From positions 124,001 to 188,000 of the forward strand of contig CAJNYU010000157.1 of the NCBI GenBank assembly GCA_905331475.1: a stretch of DNA of 64,000 bases. The letters run 5' to 3'. The stretch is from Rotaria socialis (taxonomy: Eukaryota; Rotifera; Eurotatoria; Philodinida; Philodinidae). Both the position numbers and the translations under genes were made by a program. Under the pieces are notes generated by a model. That model saw nothing but the letters and a program-made list of their open reading frames with translations. It did no database searches and was not told the DNA's origin. Below, one piece after another: positions 53,282 through 64,000 of the stretch (position 1 is the first letter of the stretch; every line of letters begins with the position of its first letter).

Positions 53282-56200
53282 CTATTTTGTATGAAGTCTT
53301 ATTAGCCGTAATTTTGATGAGTCAACAAGAACAGCAGCAGCATCGTTTGTACCACCACAATAATGTGACGATGAAAAAACTGTCAGAAGGTGACCACCCA
53401 ATTGCACCTACATAGGTTATATTTTAAAATAGTAGTACTTATAATAAATCAGCACTAATGGCAACGGTATTAGAATTATTTGAACAAAACTTCAAAAAAC
53501 GTTTTTCCCTATATGATCTGATAATAGAAAACAAATCTCTACATTTATATGATATTTTATCGTTCTTCAACTAATATCATTATAAGAAAATTCTGAGACT
53601 AGTTGTTTCTCATAATAAATAATGGTAATCTTAGGTGACATGTTACTTTCGAAGTATTTCTTGTACTACTTAGACCCATATACATATATATATATATATA
53701 TAAATGTGCACTAGGATTCACTCTCAAGATTCAGGGGTGGCAATGCGGCAGCATAAATATGTGTGTATGTACCAACCGTGATCTTTGATTGGCTTCGACT
53801 TGGTCTATTACATGAGATGTGATTCAAGAGAATATCTGAATTTTATACGAAAGAAACAAGTTAGTTATTTTTCGAATATGTAAACTATCTGAAATTCACT
53901 ATTTCTTGTTCAAAAAATTATTCTCGTGTTATAAACTAGACACGACTTAATCGACAAAGTTAGGATGAATTCAAGATCATGGAAGCTTTCTCATACGTAC
54001 ACAGTACTTGGATGCTTAGAAAACTACACTGTTACTTTTTTTTATCCCTATGTTGCACCCTTGCATACACCCGCACCACCATATTGACAACCTATATCAA
54101 ATTTATTAGTATGATATTGACTGGTGAGTGATCAGAAATGTAGAGAACTGGTTTTAATTTTGAGATCATATAGGGATAAAAACTTCTTTCAGTTTCGTGT
54201 AAAATATTCAAATAGCTTCGACATTAAATTTTGAATTCTTTCAAATAATTAAATTGAAAAAATAAATAGCATACTTTAAAGCCTGCTTGTTGCACCTCAT
54301 GAGCGCGTACAACATGTGTAAAATTATTTTTCGCTAGAAATGCCGTCAGCGCTTCATTAGTAAAATAGTTGCCTGTACTTCTTCTTGTATTATTAAAAAA
54401 TCCAGCTTTAGCACCATTCGGTATTTGAAGCATCATATTTTTATCAATAGAAAATGGGTCATTCCACATTATTTCCCATGCAAGTGGGGATTCTATTTCT
54501 GGATCACTTAGTGGTACCGGTATATCATTAACCATTGAAATAAAGTCGCCTGGACAGGAAGCTGGACTTGGAATGCCGCCGTGAAAACATAAAATCTAAA
54601 TTGTGAAAATAATATAGAACGGATGTGGTTTCTTTTTAAATTTAATTTGACATACTTTATCATCAATTACTGCAGCAAGTGGAAGAACATCAAAAACAGA
54701 ATTAATTGCATCCCATACCTCTTTACCTAATGTATCACCGAATTTTGTAAGACACTCTCTGTAAGTATAGGGAAAATGAATTCTTTAAAAATTTATTAAC
54801 AAAACAGCAAACATCTGACAGCACATAAATGTCATATCAGTATTTTTTTAAATGAAATAAACTTTTTCAAAGTTAAATTGATGAAAATAAAAATCGTTGT
54901 TTTATAGCAAAAATCCACTTAGATTACTTGTAAGAGACTATTAATTATATTATGAAAGACAAGCAAAGGTATAGAAAGCTTCTAATATACGATAGCATAT
55001 CATGGTGTACACTTTGAGGAAAGAAATAAAAATATTAAAATTTTTCCAATGAAAGAACTCTAATATTTACTTGGTTCAATCAAAGAAGAATGAAAGAAAT
55101 AAATACTCATGGAAAAATAAATTACTTTTTAGACATCAGTTGCTATTGACTGACGCGTGTTTTTCTAAGTTATTTATGAACATCTATTATCGCGTTCCTT
55201 AACTGCCTACAATTTTTACAGACTTCACATTTACAGTGAAATAAACGATGAATCGAGTACATATTACTAGAGAAAAATGTCAGGTGATAATATATTATTA
55301 ATCAAATAAATTTCATACAATGTAGATTTTTATTAGACCAAAAAGATAAAAATGAGTACAAAACTTGAGATTTTCAAAAACAAACAGGTACTGCACGAGA
55401 GATGTCAAAGAAAGCAAGCACCTTCACTCGAGACCACGTCACTTCCTATAGAGCTCATCAGGCTGATATGGAAATTCGATAACATTCTAGCTCAGTGATC
55501 ACTTGAACTGATATCAATCATTTCAATCAATATTGAATCCATAAGAACGTCATAGTACGACCAGAAATACTTTCAAGAATTATTACGACAGGCTTTTTCA
55601 CGATCATTGTAATCAGTTTTCGATCCAGTTTTTAGTTATTTGACAAATAATGAATAAACAGAGTTTCAAATCGTACGAGTTTCGCTTGAACATTTCAGAA
55701 TATTCTATTGATCATCTTGCCTATGTCTGAATTACATCTCAGCTCAAAATCTCGAGACTGAATTTTTTCTATCTCTATAATCTTTCCTCGAGGGTTTTTC
55801 TAGAATTAAAATAGTTTTTTTCTATTAAAAAAATTGTTGGCTAGCAGCTTGATTATTATCTAGTAATGTTCCCCCCTAAACCCAAAATCCGATGAACTTC
55901 TAACTCAGACAGAATTATAATATACTTCAGTGATGGAATTTGTTATTTTTCTGCTATATATCAAGCTCAATGATAAAGTTCATATAGTTTTTGAAAGACT
56001 TACTTTAGAAAGCTAAACATTTGTTGAACTTTTCTAATTTCATGATTTCCTCGAAGAAGTAAAACTTTTTTTGGACATTGAAATTTCGACGCCAACAAGT
56101 AAATAACAACCTGAAACATAGAAAAATTTTGTTTTAAAAATAAAATGTCATGATTGATTTCAACAATTTTACTTCCAATCCATGAATACCACGATCAACG

Positions 56201-59200
56201 TAATCACCGAGAAAAAGAAATGATGCTGGTGCAAGTAATGGCGTTGCACGCCATAAACATTTTTCAAAACAAATTAAATCTTCATAATTTCCATGTAAAT
56301 CTCCAAGAATATAACATGGAGATGATAATTTAAGACAACGTGGTTCACATCTTATCATTTCCCGAACTTCTTTACATAGAGTAATGACAGTTCTACCTAA
56401 CTGGTTCGTTGAATAAGGTGACCACACTAATGCATCTTTTGTATGATCATGCTTTTCAAATAAACGTAACATTTCTTGAATATCGGTAGCAGTTGTTCTC
56501 TACATTAAAATTAAAATAACTTGCAGAAAAATCATTGCATTTTATATTTTTCATTACTCGATCGAATATTTCTTCTGATAGTGATCGTGGTAAACTTCTC
56601 AATTTTTCTTCTGTAGTTTTGCTAAATTGAGTATTATAATTCATAGCACGTAACGATTCAACTTGGTAGAGTGTGCCAGATTTTTTCAATGTTACACAAT
56701 GATCAGCTATTTCATAATTGATGTTGTCTTCACCTGACAAAACACTTTTAATAGAAAATATTTATTTAAGTTTAACTTACTTCGATCATTCTGATTATCT
56801 CTATATCGTCTAAAATTTAAATTATATCATGTGAACAAATATTTTCATTGGAAAAAGAAGCAGACCTAGACATTCGTAATAGATCTTGTGTAACTGCAGT
56901 AAGACGAAATAGAACTGATGTACCACGATATTTTAATTGTCCAACTGAGTTTAAAAAGTCTACTAACGCTAGTTGATTACTTGGTTGTAGATTAAAAGAA
57001 CTGAAGGCGACAATTAAAAAATAAAAATAAAAATTCTAGTGAATAAAACGTACTTGAATGTCGATAGAATTTCATTGTTTAATGTAGGATCATCATTTGA
57101 TTTACCGATTTTTCGACTTTGCACATCTGTATGAAGAGCTCTACAAGAAAAAACAAGCGGTATTTTAATATTCAAATTCAAGCAAATTATTCATTTAATA
57201 GAGGAATAGCTGAGAGAGAGAGAGAGATCTATGCTTTTGAAATTCAAAGTTCTTGTATGAACTATGCGTTACAAAGATAGGACCAGCACTAGTCAGTGTG
57301 AAATATCAGAACAATAATGAACTGATATTCAGTATTTGATTATCTATTCAAAGCTAACAACAATTGAAATATCCATGTTTTATAGTAGACTTCATCAGAC
57401 GAGCACAATTCATTTATAAAAATGCACAAATCTGTGATATCGGGTGGCCCAGGTTAAGTGTCCCTCTCAGCATTTTCTCAATAACTTCATCATTTCCATT
57501 TTCTAGGCCTTAGTTTTCTCCCAAAAGATTCATGGTTCAATTCTCTACAAGATTGATACTACCATTTTTTCTGTTGAAAGTTAAGGAAGAAAATTTTAAA
57601 AAGATATTCAACAAGTACAACAACATCAACTTTCACAGTGATTTTCAAAACAAACTTTTGCAAATTTTTTACAATGGCACACAGAACGAAACAGAAGCAA
57701 AGATGTTACTGAGTACTTCGAAGTGTACTGTTTCCCGTCGTGTAGCTCAGAATTCGTTGAAATCAAACGAAAGATCGAAAAATCTGACTTTTTGACAATT
57801 CTCTTAGTCAAAATAGCTTAAATCAGATATTGGCGCTAACTGAATTAAAGAAAAAAATTAAAACTCAAATTTTTCGCGTTCCACTTTGGTACAGTGGACC
57901 ATTTCGATCAAAATGGAAAAAAATGAATGCAAAAAATGAGATTTTGACTTAGTTGTGTTTCTTTTCCTGGGAGTATTGAAATTGTAGATTGAAAGAGCTA
58001 AATTCTCACAAATCTGAAAGAGAAGATACTTAGAGTGCGCATTACAAGGTTGAATATGGAAACTTCTCAATTATGATCGAAAGATAGAGATTTGCAAAGG
58101 CTACAAATACCTACGTTGTTTAATTTTTATCGTCACTGATCAACGAAAAAATCTGCAAAAACTATTTTCCAGCTTTGAAAGTTGATGCTGTTATACTTGT
58201 TGAATATTCTTTTTCAAATTTTTTTCCTCAACTTTCAACAGAAAAAATTGTAGTATCAATCTTGTAGAGACTTGAATGGTGAATCTTTTGGAAAAAATCT
58301 AAGGCCTAGAAAATGAAAATGATGAAGTTATTGAAAAAACACTGAGAGGGACACTTAACCTGGGCCACCCGATAAAAACAAAAGCATTAAACTGTGCAAC
58401 TGCTGGTACGAGTTGTATGTACGATATTATTTTCTCTACCAATATCAACTAACAGTTATGAATACAAAATAATTATACGGATAAAAGATTATTATAATTT
58501 AAGATAGTTCAATTCTAATTTAGAATTCTATTCCAATAGTGTTACTAATTAGATTATCGGTTTGTTTCTTATCACTTTTCTTTTTATAGTTTAAGCGTTT
58601 TCTATTTATATCCGATTTCGATAACTCGAGGTATTTTGAGCTATCGCATACGTAAAATTTAGTAACGTAATACGCATCTTTGACTTTTTTTTCTTGATCA
58701 GTCTTCTTGAAGAAGATAAGTTGTCAGGATATTCGATACATTGCCTAGAGATCCATTGATTATAAATTAATATACATCTTTGAGGTTGATTTACAGTTCT
58801 TATCTTTACACATTATATTCTATAGTACTGCTCTTTGAAGGTTACTTTTTCACGACTCAATTCACATGATTGCTGCTTTATAATAAGTATTTCTATGTGC
58901 GATAGGTAATTGAATTCTTATAAAAGGATAGTAAATTAGATATACTACTGTAAGTATTCACAGTGATGAAAAAATACTAGTATCTCATATCGTAAGATAT
59001 AGTTATCTATCTCAAAATCTCTTATTTATGACAGAAACTTTTGTTTAGATATATCAGCAAAACTAAAATGTGAGAATAGCTAAAACATTTAGAATCATAT
59101 AATACTAGTAAGAGGTTTGCTCATGTTATAGTAGAAATCGCGAGTCACAAGGAAATTTCTCGCGTCATCTGAAGGTTTTGGTTAGTTTTTGCATGAAATA

Positions 59201-60451
59201 GTCGATCAAATCTTGATAGTTCAGAAGTGTAATAGATCTTTTAGAAATAAAAATAAAATTACATACCGAAATTCTTCTATTGACATAAGTCCTGTATTTT
59301 TAGCATTATAAAAACGAAAAATGTATCGACAACGTAACTCTGCCGGTGTTCCTAATCAAATTTTTCATCGAAGTATGATTAAAAGAAACTAAAATGATCG
59401 CATACCTCCATGTGAAGTATTTGGATCCATCGCAGCTAATCCTGAATAGAAGAATAACTTTCTTTAAAATCAAATTCTATCAACAAACTGACCGATCAAA
59501 TAATCCGTATAAGTTAAATATGAATTTTTTTGCGAATCGAATGCACGAAAATAAGCTTGAATTTTACTTTTTTCTGTCGTTGATAATTTATTATCCATTG
59601 CTTCAGTGAATGCTTTCAAACTCATATGTTCACTTGGAAATGTATATGAATAGAATTCTTTAAAAATAGATTCTTGAACTGAATAGAAAGAGAATATTTT
59701 TGTTGTTAAAAAATATATAAAAGAAATATCTTTGCACCTTTGTTTGTGAATTTAGCTGAACTTATTAATTGCTCGAGTGGCGAAGAACTTGCTAGATTAG
59801 TTAAACCAGTTTGTTGAAAATCAACTACTTGAAATGTTGGCTCCTCAAATATTTTCCCACCAGATGATAATTTATCTAAATCAAAACTAAAAATAGAAAC
59901 ATCATACAACTCAAAGTCATGAATACCCCATCCATTTGTTTGTTGTCGTTCAAGAATAGTTTTTAATACATTATACGGTTCAAGTCCAAGTAGTTCTCGA
60001 TTTTTAATTGCCATATTTATCCGTTCTAAATTCATCCATACTGATTTCACTGTATTAGGTACATTAGCACGTATCTAAAAAAACATTTGCCATTGCAAAA
60101 AGAAAAAGTAGCATTACAAAATAAGTTGATGAGTACCAATGAACTTTTAGTGAGTAGATAATACGTGTGTGTGCTGGGTAAACATGGTAGCAAATCACTG
60201 CATCGAATTTTCAGTACACATATTGGATCAAAATCATGTGGGCCGATCTAAACGTATATTCAAAAAAATAATTTGTGATAAGATATTTAACAAATATTAA
60301 CTTTATTCGCTATTCTCTTAGCAGCAAGAGTTCGAGTTTCACCCGGTTGAATTTCATCGAATGGAAACCAATATCCACGACCCAAATTTTGTTCAGTAAG
60401 AAGCAAAGCCTCAAGATCTCGTTCAACGATTACACATATAACTAACTTCAT
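53282..60451 (-). CDS. Nudix-like / EF-hand / PPP-type Ser/Thr phosphatase, 15 exons, 771 aa
   Basis: Metal-dependent serine/threonine phosphatase with unusual N-terminal domains. Exons from 5': 60302-60451, 60137-60247, 59738-60074, 59493-59678, 59406-59441, 59267-59351, 57054-57140, 56866-57000, 56779-56807, 56558-56733, 56173-56499, 56004-56110, 54656-54758, 54275-54595, 53282-53407; all in phase. Residues 1-150 look like a Nudix fold ([13 protein letters not shown] then [10 protein letters not shown]), but the catalytic RExxEE is replaced by KRIANK, so hydrolysis is unlikely. EF-hand-like loops start at about 247 ([12 protein letters not shown]) and 289 ([12 protein letters not shown]); several ligands are non-acidic, so calcium binding is uncertain. 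The PPP core is complete: GDLHG 510-514, GDYVDRG 542-548, RGNHE 573-577, HGG 628-630, RAHE 720-723, SSSHYCGG 742-749. Unlike PPEF/RdgC, the EF-hands precede the phosphatase. The substrate is unknown. Confidence 0.88.
57440..58372. mobile_element. Tc1/mariner-like element with 200-bp inverted ends
   Basis: A 933-bp element with TA at both borders (57438-57439, 58373-58374) and inverted ends starting TCGGGTGGCCCAGGTTAAGT. The inverted similarity runs about 200 bp into each side. TA duplication suggests the IS630/Tc1/mariner superfamily. An internal frame at 57532-57795 contains [15 protein letters not shown], which resembles a helix-turn-helix of a transposase N-terminus, but no catalytic domain is present. 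It sits in the 2.1-kb intron between the exons at 59267 and 57140 of the phosphatase gene. Confidence 0.75.
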
Positions 60452-63400
60452 CTCATAGCTTTATTTAAAAAAAAATCTTATTTACTTTTGATTTATAAAA
60501 CAAAATCTCAGAGCTCAAGTATACATATTTTATAATAGACTTGTTCTTTATTGAATCCAATAGAAACTACAATCAGGGCTTTCATCAATAAAAGATGTCA
60601 CCATTCATCGCATCTTATAATTATTGTAAGAAAACGGAGGAAAATATTTTTGAAAACAGATCATGTTTAATGACTTTAAAAAATAGATCAACTTTTAGAT
60701 TTTTGATTCATTTTGCAAATAGAAAATAACAAGAAGAATGAATGTGAATCTGTTTTCAAGCCAAATCTAATCTATTTGGATATTTTCCGAAAATACACAA
60801 TCATTATGTATCATTTGTGAAGTCAACCAGTTCTATGATGTAGTTTTACAGTAAATATGACCAGTCTAAAATGTTCGACCGATTGAATCATGTATATAAA
60901 CAATAGCTTATAAAATATAGTTAATGATGTATTGTGTCACCAAACAAACAAAAAGGATTGCTTTTGTTTATCAATGGATGTAGAAAAAAAAACATGTTTT
61001 AGTAAGCTGTATACAGTAAGAAATGGTCTACATATTATTTATACTAGTTTTGACATAGAATCTTCTAAAAGTACCCGGTATAATATTAGTCAAGTGACCA
61101 TCTAAAATACTAGTTTCTCTGATATTAGATCTAATTTCAGACATGTTCTGGTGTACTTAGATAGACTTTACTATATCCTATGAAATTATTATAATGATAG
61201 GCTTTCCAGTATTGAGAAACATGATTTTTTTGTATCGTATTCAGCAAATAATTGGTTGTTTCAATTGAAAAAAATTGAAGGTTATATGAAACATGTCGTT
61301 CGGCTCATATAATATAAATTTGGCACTGTCTCTTCAAGAATAAAACATGAATAATTATAATCGGCGCATTTTGAAGCAAATTCATTCCAAGTAGCTGTTA
61401 CATGCTTCTAAAAACATTTTCATCAGAAACGCCTTCTCCTATTTGTTCACTAAGTTATTCATAATTGCTCGATGACGTTGGACCATAGTTGACAGTCATC
61501 CTACAAAATAATCGTTTGGACTCGTAAATCTCATCCTCGTTTATATTTTATTTCTCCTACACTTCTCTTTCTTTTTGTGCTCTTCAGAATAAGACGTTGT
61601 CACGAGTTCATGTTGACAAAAAAAACTTTTTCATTTGTTAAATTATATAAATTTCCTTCATGTAGACATGTATACAAACTTGTATGAAAACAGCTATGTA
61701 ACCACTATCATGACGATCAACTTTAGTATTAGTTTATAAAAAGAAAACCTCATCATGTTTTTGTTTTAATCTATTGTTTTCTTGATTAAATAAGTGATTG
61801 ATGTTTATGTGTTTAAACGTTGTAAAAATTTTAAGAAAGTCTTGATACGAAAAGGCTGATAGAAAATTGAATTTAGTAAAGACAAATAAGTGGAACATGC
61901 GCATGTTGCATCTTTTAATCAAAAGGAAATATTACCATTGCAAGTTGGTATAGTCAATAATTCAGAAAACACAAAAATAATAATAGAATCCATAAAATTT
62001 TCTTATTATCGGATTGCTATGATTCATTTAACAATTGTAGATACGTTAGAATTTATCATTAATAAAACTATTTCAATTCGAATGCTTATATATTTAATCT
62101 TAACCAGAAAGAATAAAGTTTAAAAGAATATCGAGCGAAATTATCAAGGGGGGAAAAGCTGATTCTATAGCGATGGAATCACACAGAATCAATAGAAGCA
62201 CTCAGAATCGTACAGAATCACTCGGAATCACATGAAATGAAACACCTAAGAAATACATGCCTAAGTTTCTCATCATGCTTGATCGAATAGATTTCATTGG
62301 TTAGCGGTAGTTAAGTAGCTTTTTTGACAGTTTTCCCCTGAGCAGTAGAGTTAATTTCGCCATTTTACAGTAAACAAGGAGGTTTTTATAAACTCCTGTA
62401 TACTTTCGAAGAAAATATGCATGTTTGTCCGTTTAAATCGAGGTTTTCGCAACTTGCTCTTCATTCTAGCAATGGCGAGCGAGAAGAAGAGAATAAAATC
62501 AAAGATTATTGAGCAGATTTCTATAGTATAGAGAAAAGGTCCATAAACAATAACGATGGTTATATTATTCTGAAACTCTGTACACCCTCACTACGTAGTC
62601 TAAATATAGCGCGTTTTGGTATTTAATGCATAACGAAATGGTGTTTTAGTAGATGCCATTCAGTAGGGCGAAGCCATTATTCAATTAATAGCGTAAGAAT
62701 AGGATGAGCACCACGAAAAATTATGAAATAATTGAATGTCAAATTTAGATAAAACTCAACTTATATCTCATTATTTGTCAAAACACGTAATAGTGCGTCA
62801 GGCTCTTCCTAAATGATCAAATCAATGTATATAGCAAGTTAACATGGCAGTCAAAACGATTGAAAGAATAAAATGATATTTACACTTCATATAACGTATG
62901 TCGCATATTGCCATTGGAAGAAAAGAATTGATGCATTTAAGATGCCATATATTTCACAACAGAAAAAACGTTTTCAGTCTAACAATATTAAATGAATCCA
63001 ATAAATTGCTCAAATAATAGTAATACATAAACACATTTTCCACATGATTATATATACGAGCATGCGTATCAATTATAAAAGAAGCTGTAATTATTTTGGA
63101 TGATTTATTTGTTAAGCTATTTGAAGCCCTTTCACATTTTATCTCCAGTAAACAACAAATAGAGTTTCTGATTTCCACATTTTCATTCCTCAAGAGACTA
63201 AACACGATAAGTTTTCGGACAGCTTTTACCATATCAACCAGATTATCTAACAATTTTCTGGTACAGAATCAGGTCTCCAAGCAATTTTCAACTGACTGAG
63301 CCCAGAACGATTCTTCGATTTTTCCAAGTTAGAACACCTAGGAAACTTGACTGGCTGCTGGAATCAGCGACATGAGTCTGTTTGGTAAGTTAGAAACTGC

Positions 63401-63545
63401 TCTAAAATAGGGGAGATCCTTTATCTTTAATTTCCTTTATATTAAAGAATAAAGATAAATGGTTTACTGATCGTTTTTTCCTAAAGATAAACGATTCATT
63501 TATCTTTGCTTAGTACAGTAAGACTCAGAGCTGGGCAAGTCAGTC
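60452..63545. other. Upstream of phosphatase gene, no gene seen
   Basis: 3.1 kb including the presumed promoter of the minus-strand phosphatase gene. AGAATCAC-type words recur five or six times at about 62160-62240. A 99-codon minus-strand frame at 62954-63253 has no recognised similarity or splice support. Confidence 0.45.
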
Positions 63546-63675
63546 AAAAATGCCCTAAGTCAAGCCAAGCCAAGTCAAGTCAAGCCAAGCCAAGCCAAGT
63601 CAAGTCAAGTCAAGTCAAGTCAAGCCAAGTCAGATCAAGTCAAGTCAAACCAACCAAGTCAAGTCTTGACTTGAC
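63546..63675. repeat. (TCAAG)n minisatellite
   Basis: About two dozen TCAAG/CCAAG pentamers in tandem with C/T variation, ending in the palindrome AAGTCAAGTCTTGACTTGAC. It is non-coding as far as can be seen. Confidence 0.85.
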
Positions 63676-63855
63676 ATAATAAAAAAAAAACAATTATCTA
63701 TTTTTGGACGAATTTACTGTTTTCTATGAATTTTCCAGATTTTTAAATTTTAAATTTTGTGATCTTTGATTGTGTGACTTTTTTAATGTTGAGTGAGAAT
63801 ACACCACGGTCAGGAAACAATAAAAGAGAAAATTTATTTATCTGTGTAAATATAA

Positions 63856-63977
63856 TGCGCACAGAACAACAAAAGAAAAGAATATCAATTGTTGCAAGAT
63901 AAGTACAATTGGAATCCAATTACACATATCTTGTAACAATTAGTTTTCTTTTCTTTCTTATCTGTTCTGCACGCGCC
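63856..63977. repeat. Inverted repeat with GCGC ends
   Basis: Arms 63856-63902 (GCGCACAGAACA..., AAAGAAAAGAATATC, AATTGTTGCAAGATA) and 63926-63977 (the inverted equivalents ending GTTCTGCACGCGC) pair imperfectly around a short loop that itself contains CAATTGGAATCCAATT. Probably a small foldback element near the window edge. Confidence 0.6.
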
Positions 63978-64000
63978 ACTGTAACAATCGATAAGTGCTA

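Noticed and set aside
54050-54090. Possible phosphatase exon reading [13 protein letters not shown] before a stop on the minus strand
   Set aside because: Superficially like the PPP SSxYCGG motif, but the true last exon with SSSHYCGG, correct phase and a full C-terminus lies at 53282-53407.
56499-56520. A 21-nt intron between the exons at 56558 and 56499
   Set aside because: It would not restore the reading frame; the 58-nt intron 56500-56557 (GTAATG...TAG) does, and has a normal length.
62954-63253. 99-codon minus-strand frame
   Set aside because: No domain recognised and no exon-like borders; too short to support alone.

Overview
This is an AT-rich, intron-rich animal window, not bacterial or viral. 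Most introns are about 45-60 nt with GT..AG ends, coding exons are short, and several kinds of DNA transposon remnant are present. The gene content (pecanex, a Caspr/neurexin-IV homologue, peptide-receptor-like GPCRs) is metazoan. Compact introns, low GC and rhodopsin-like GPCRs with a degenerate NPxxY suggest a small invertebrate, possibly a (bdelloid) rotifer; that taxon is an inference. I joined exons by hand by splice sites and reading phase; every internal junction in the three long models is in phase.

Layout. (1) 0.4-1.4 kb: piggyBac-like non-autonomous element flanked by TTAA. (2) 2.3-10.1 kb, minus: one rhodopsin-family GPCR of 599 aa whose two coding exons (TM1-3 and TM4-7) are separated by a 6-kb intron holding a hAT-type MITE and foldbacks. 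(3) 10.1-14.9 kb: no supported gene, plus an 833-base assembly gap. (4) 14.9-30.8 kb, minus: a complete 30-exon pecanex gene of 2016 aa. Its larger introns carry two foldbacks and two copies of a 0.5-kb hairpin-ended repeat. (5) 32.0-38.0 kb, minus: a complete 16-exon Caspr/neurexin-IV gene of 1352 aa. (6) 39.4-39.7 kb: an unrecognised exon pair, then a patch rich in CGTA/TACG. (7) 45.6-46.7 kb: decayed hAT transposon with 8-bp target duplication, hATC domain remnant and a nested third copy of the 0.5-kb repeat. (8) 47.1-50.4 kb: decayed non-LTR retrotransposon with open reverse transcriptase but broken endonuclease. (9) 51.0-52.1 kb, plus: an intronless GPCR. (10) 53.3-60.5 kb, minus: a 15-exon gene for a 771-aa protein with an N-terminal Nudix-like domain lacking the catalytic glutamates, two EF-hand-like motifs and a complete PPP-type serine/threonine phosphatase domain. 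(11) 60.5-64 kb: no supported gene; simple repeats and a hairpin.

The genes look like independent transcription units. Caspr and pecanex lie head-to-tail on the minus strand, 1.2 kb apart. The best candidate for something little described is the Nudix-like/EF-hand/PPP phosphatase. The next most notable items are the large foldbacks and the inverted repeat pair inside pecanex introns, which could form double-stranded RNA in the transcript. Family assignments are from motif recognition by eye, without database searches.
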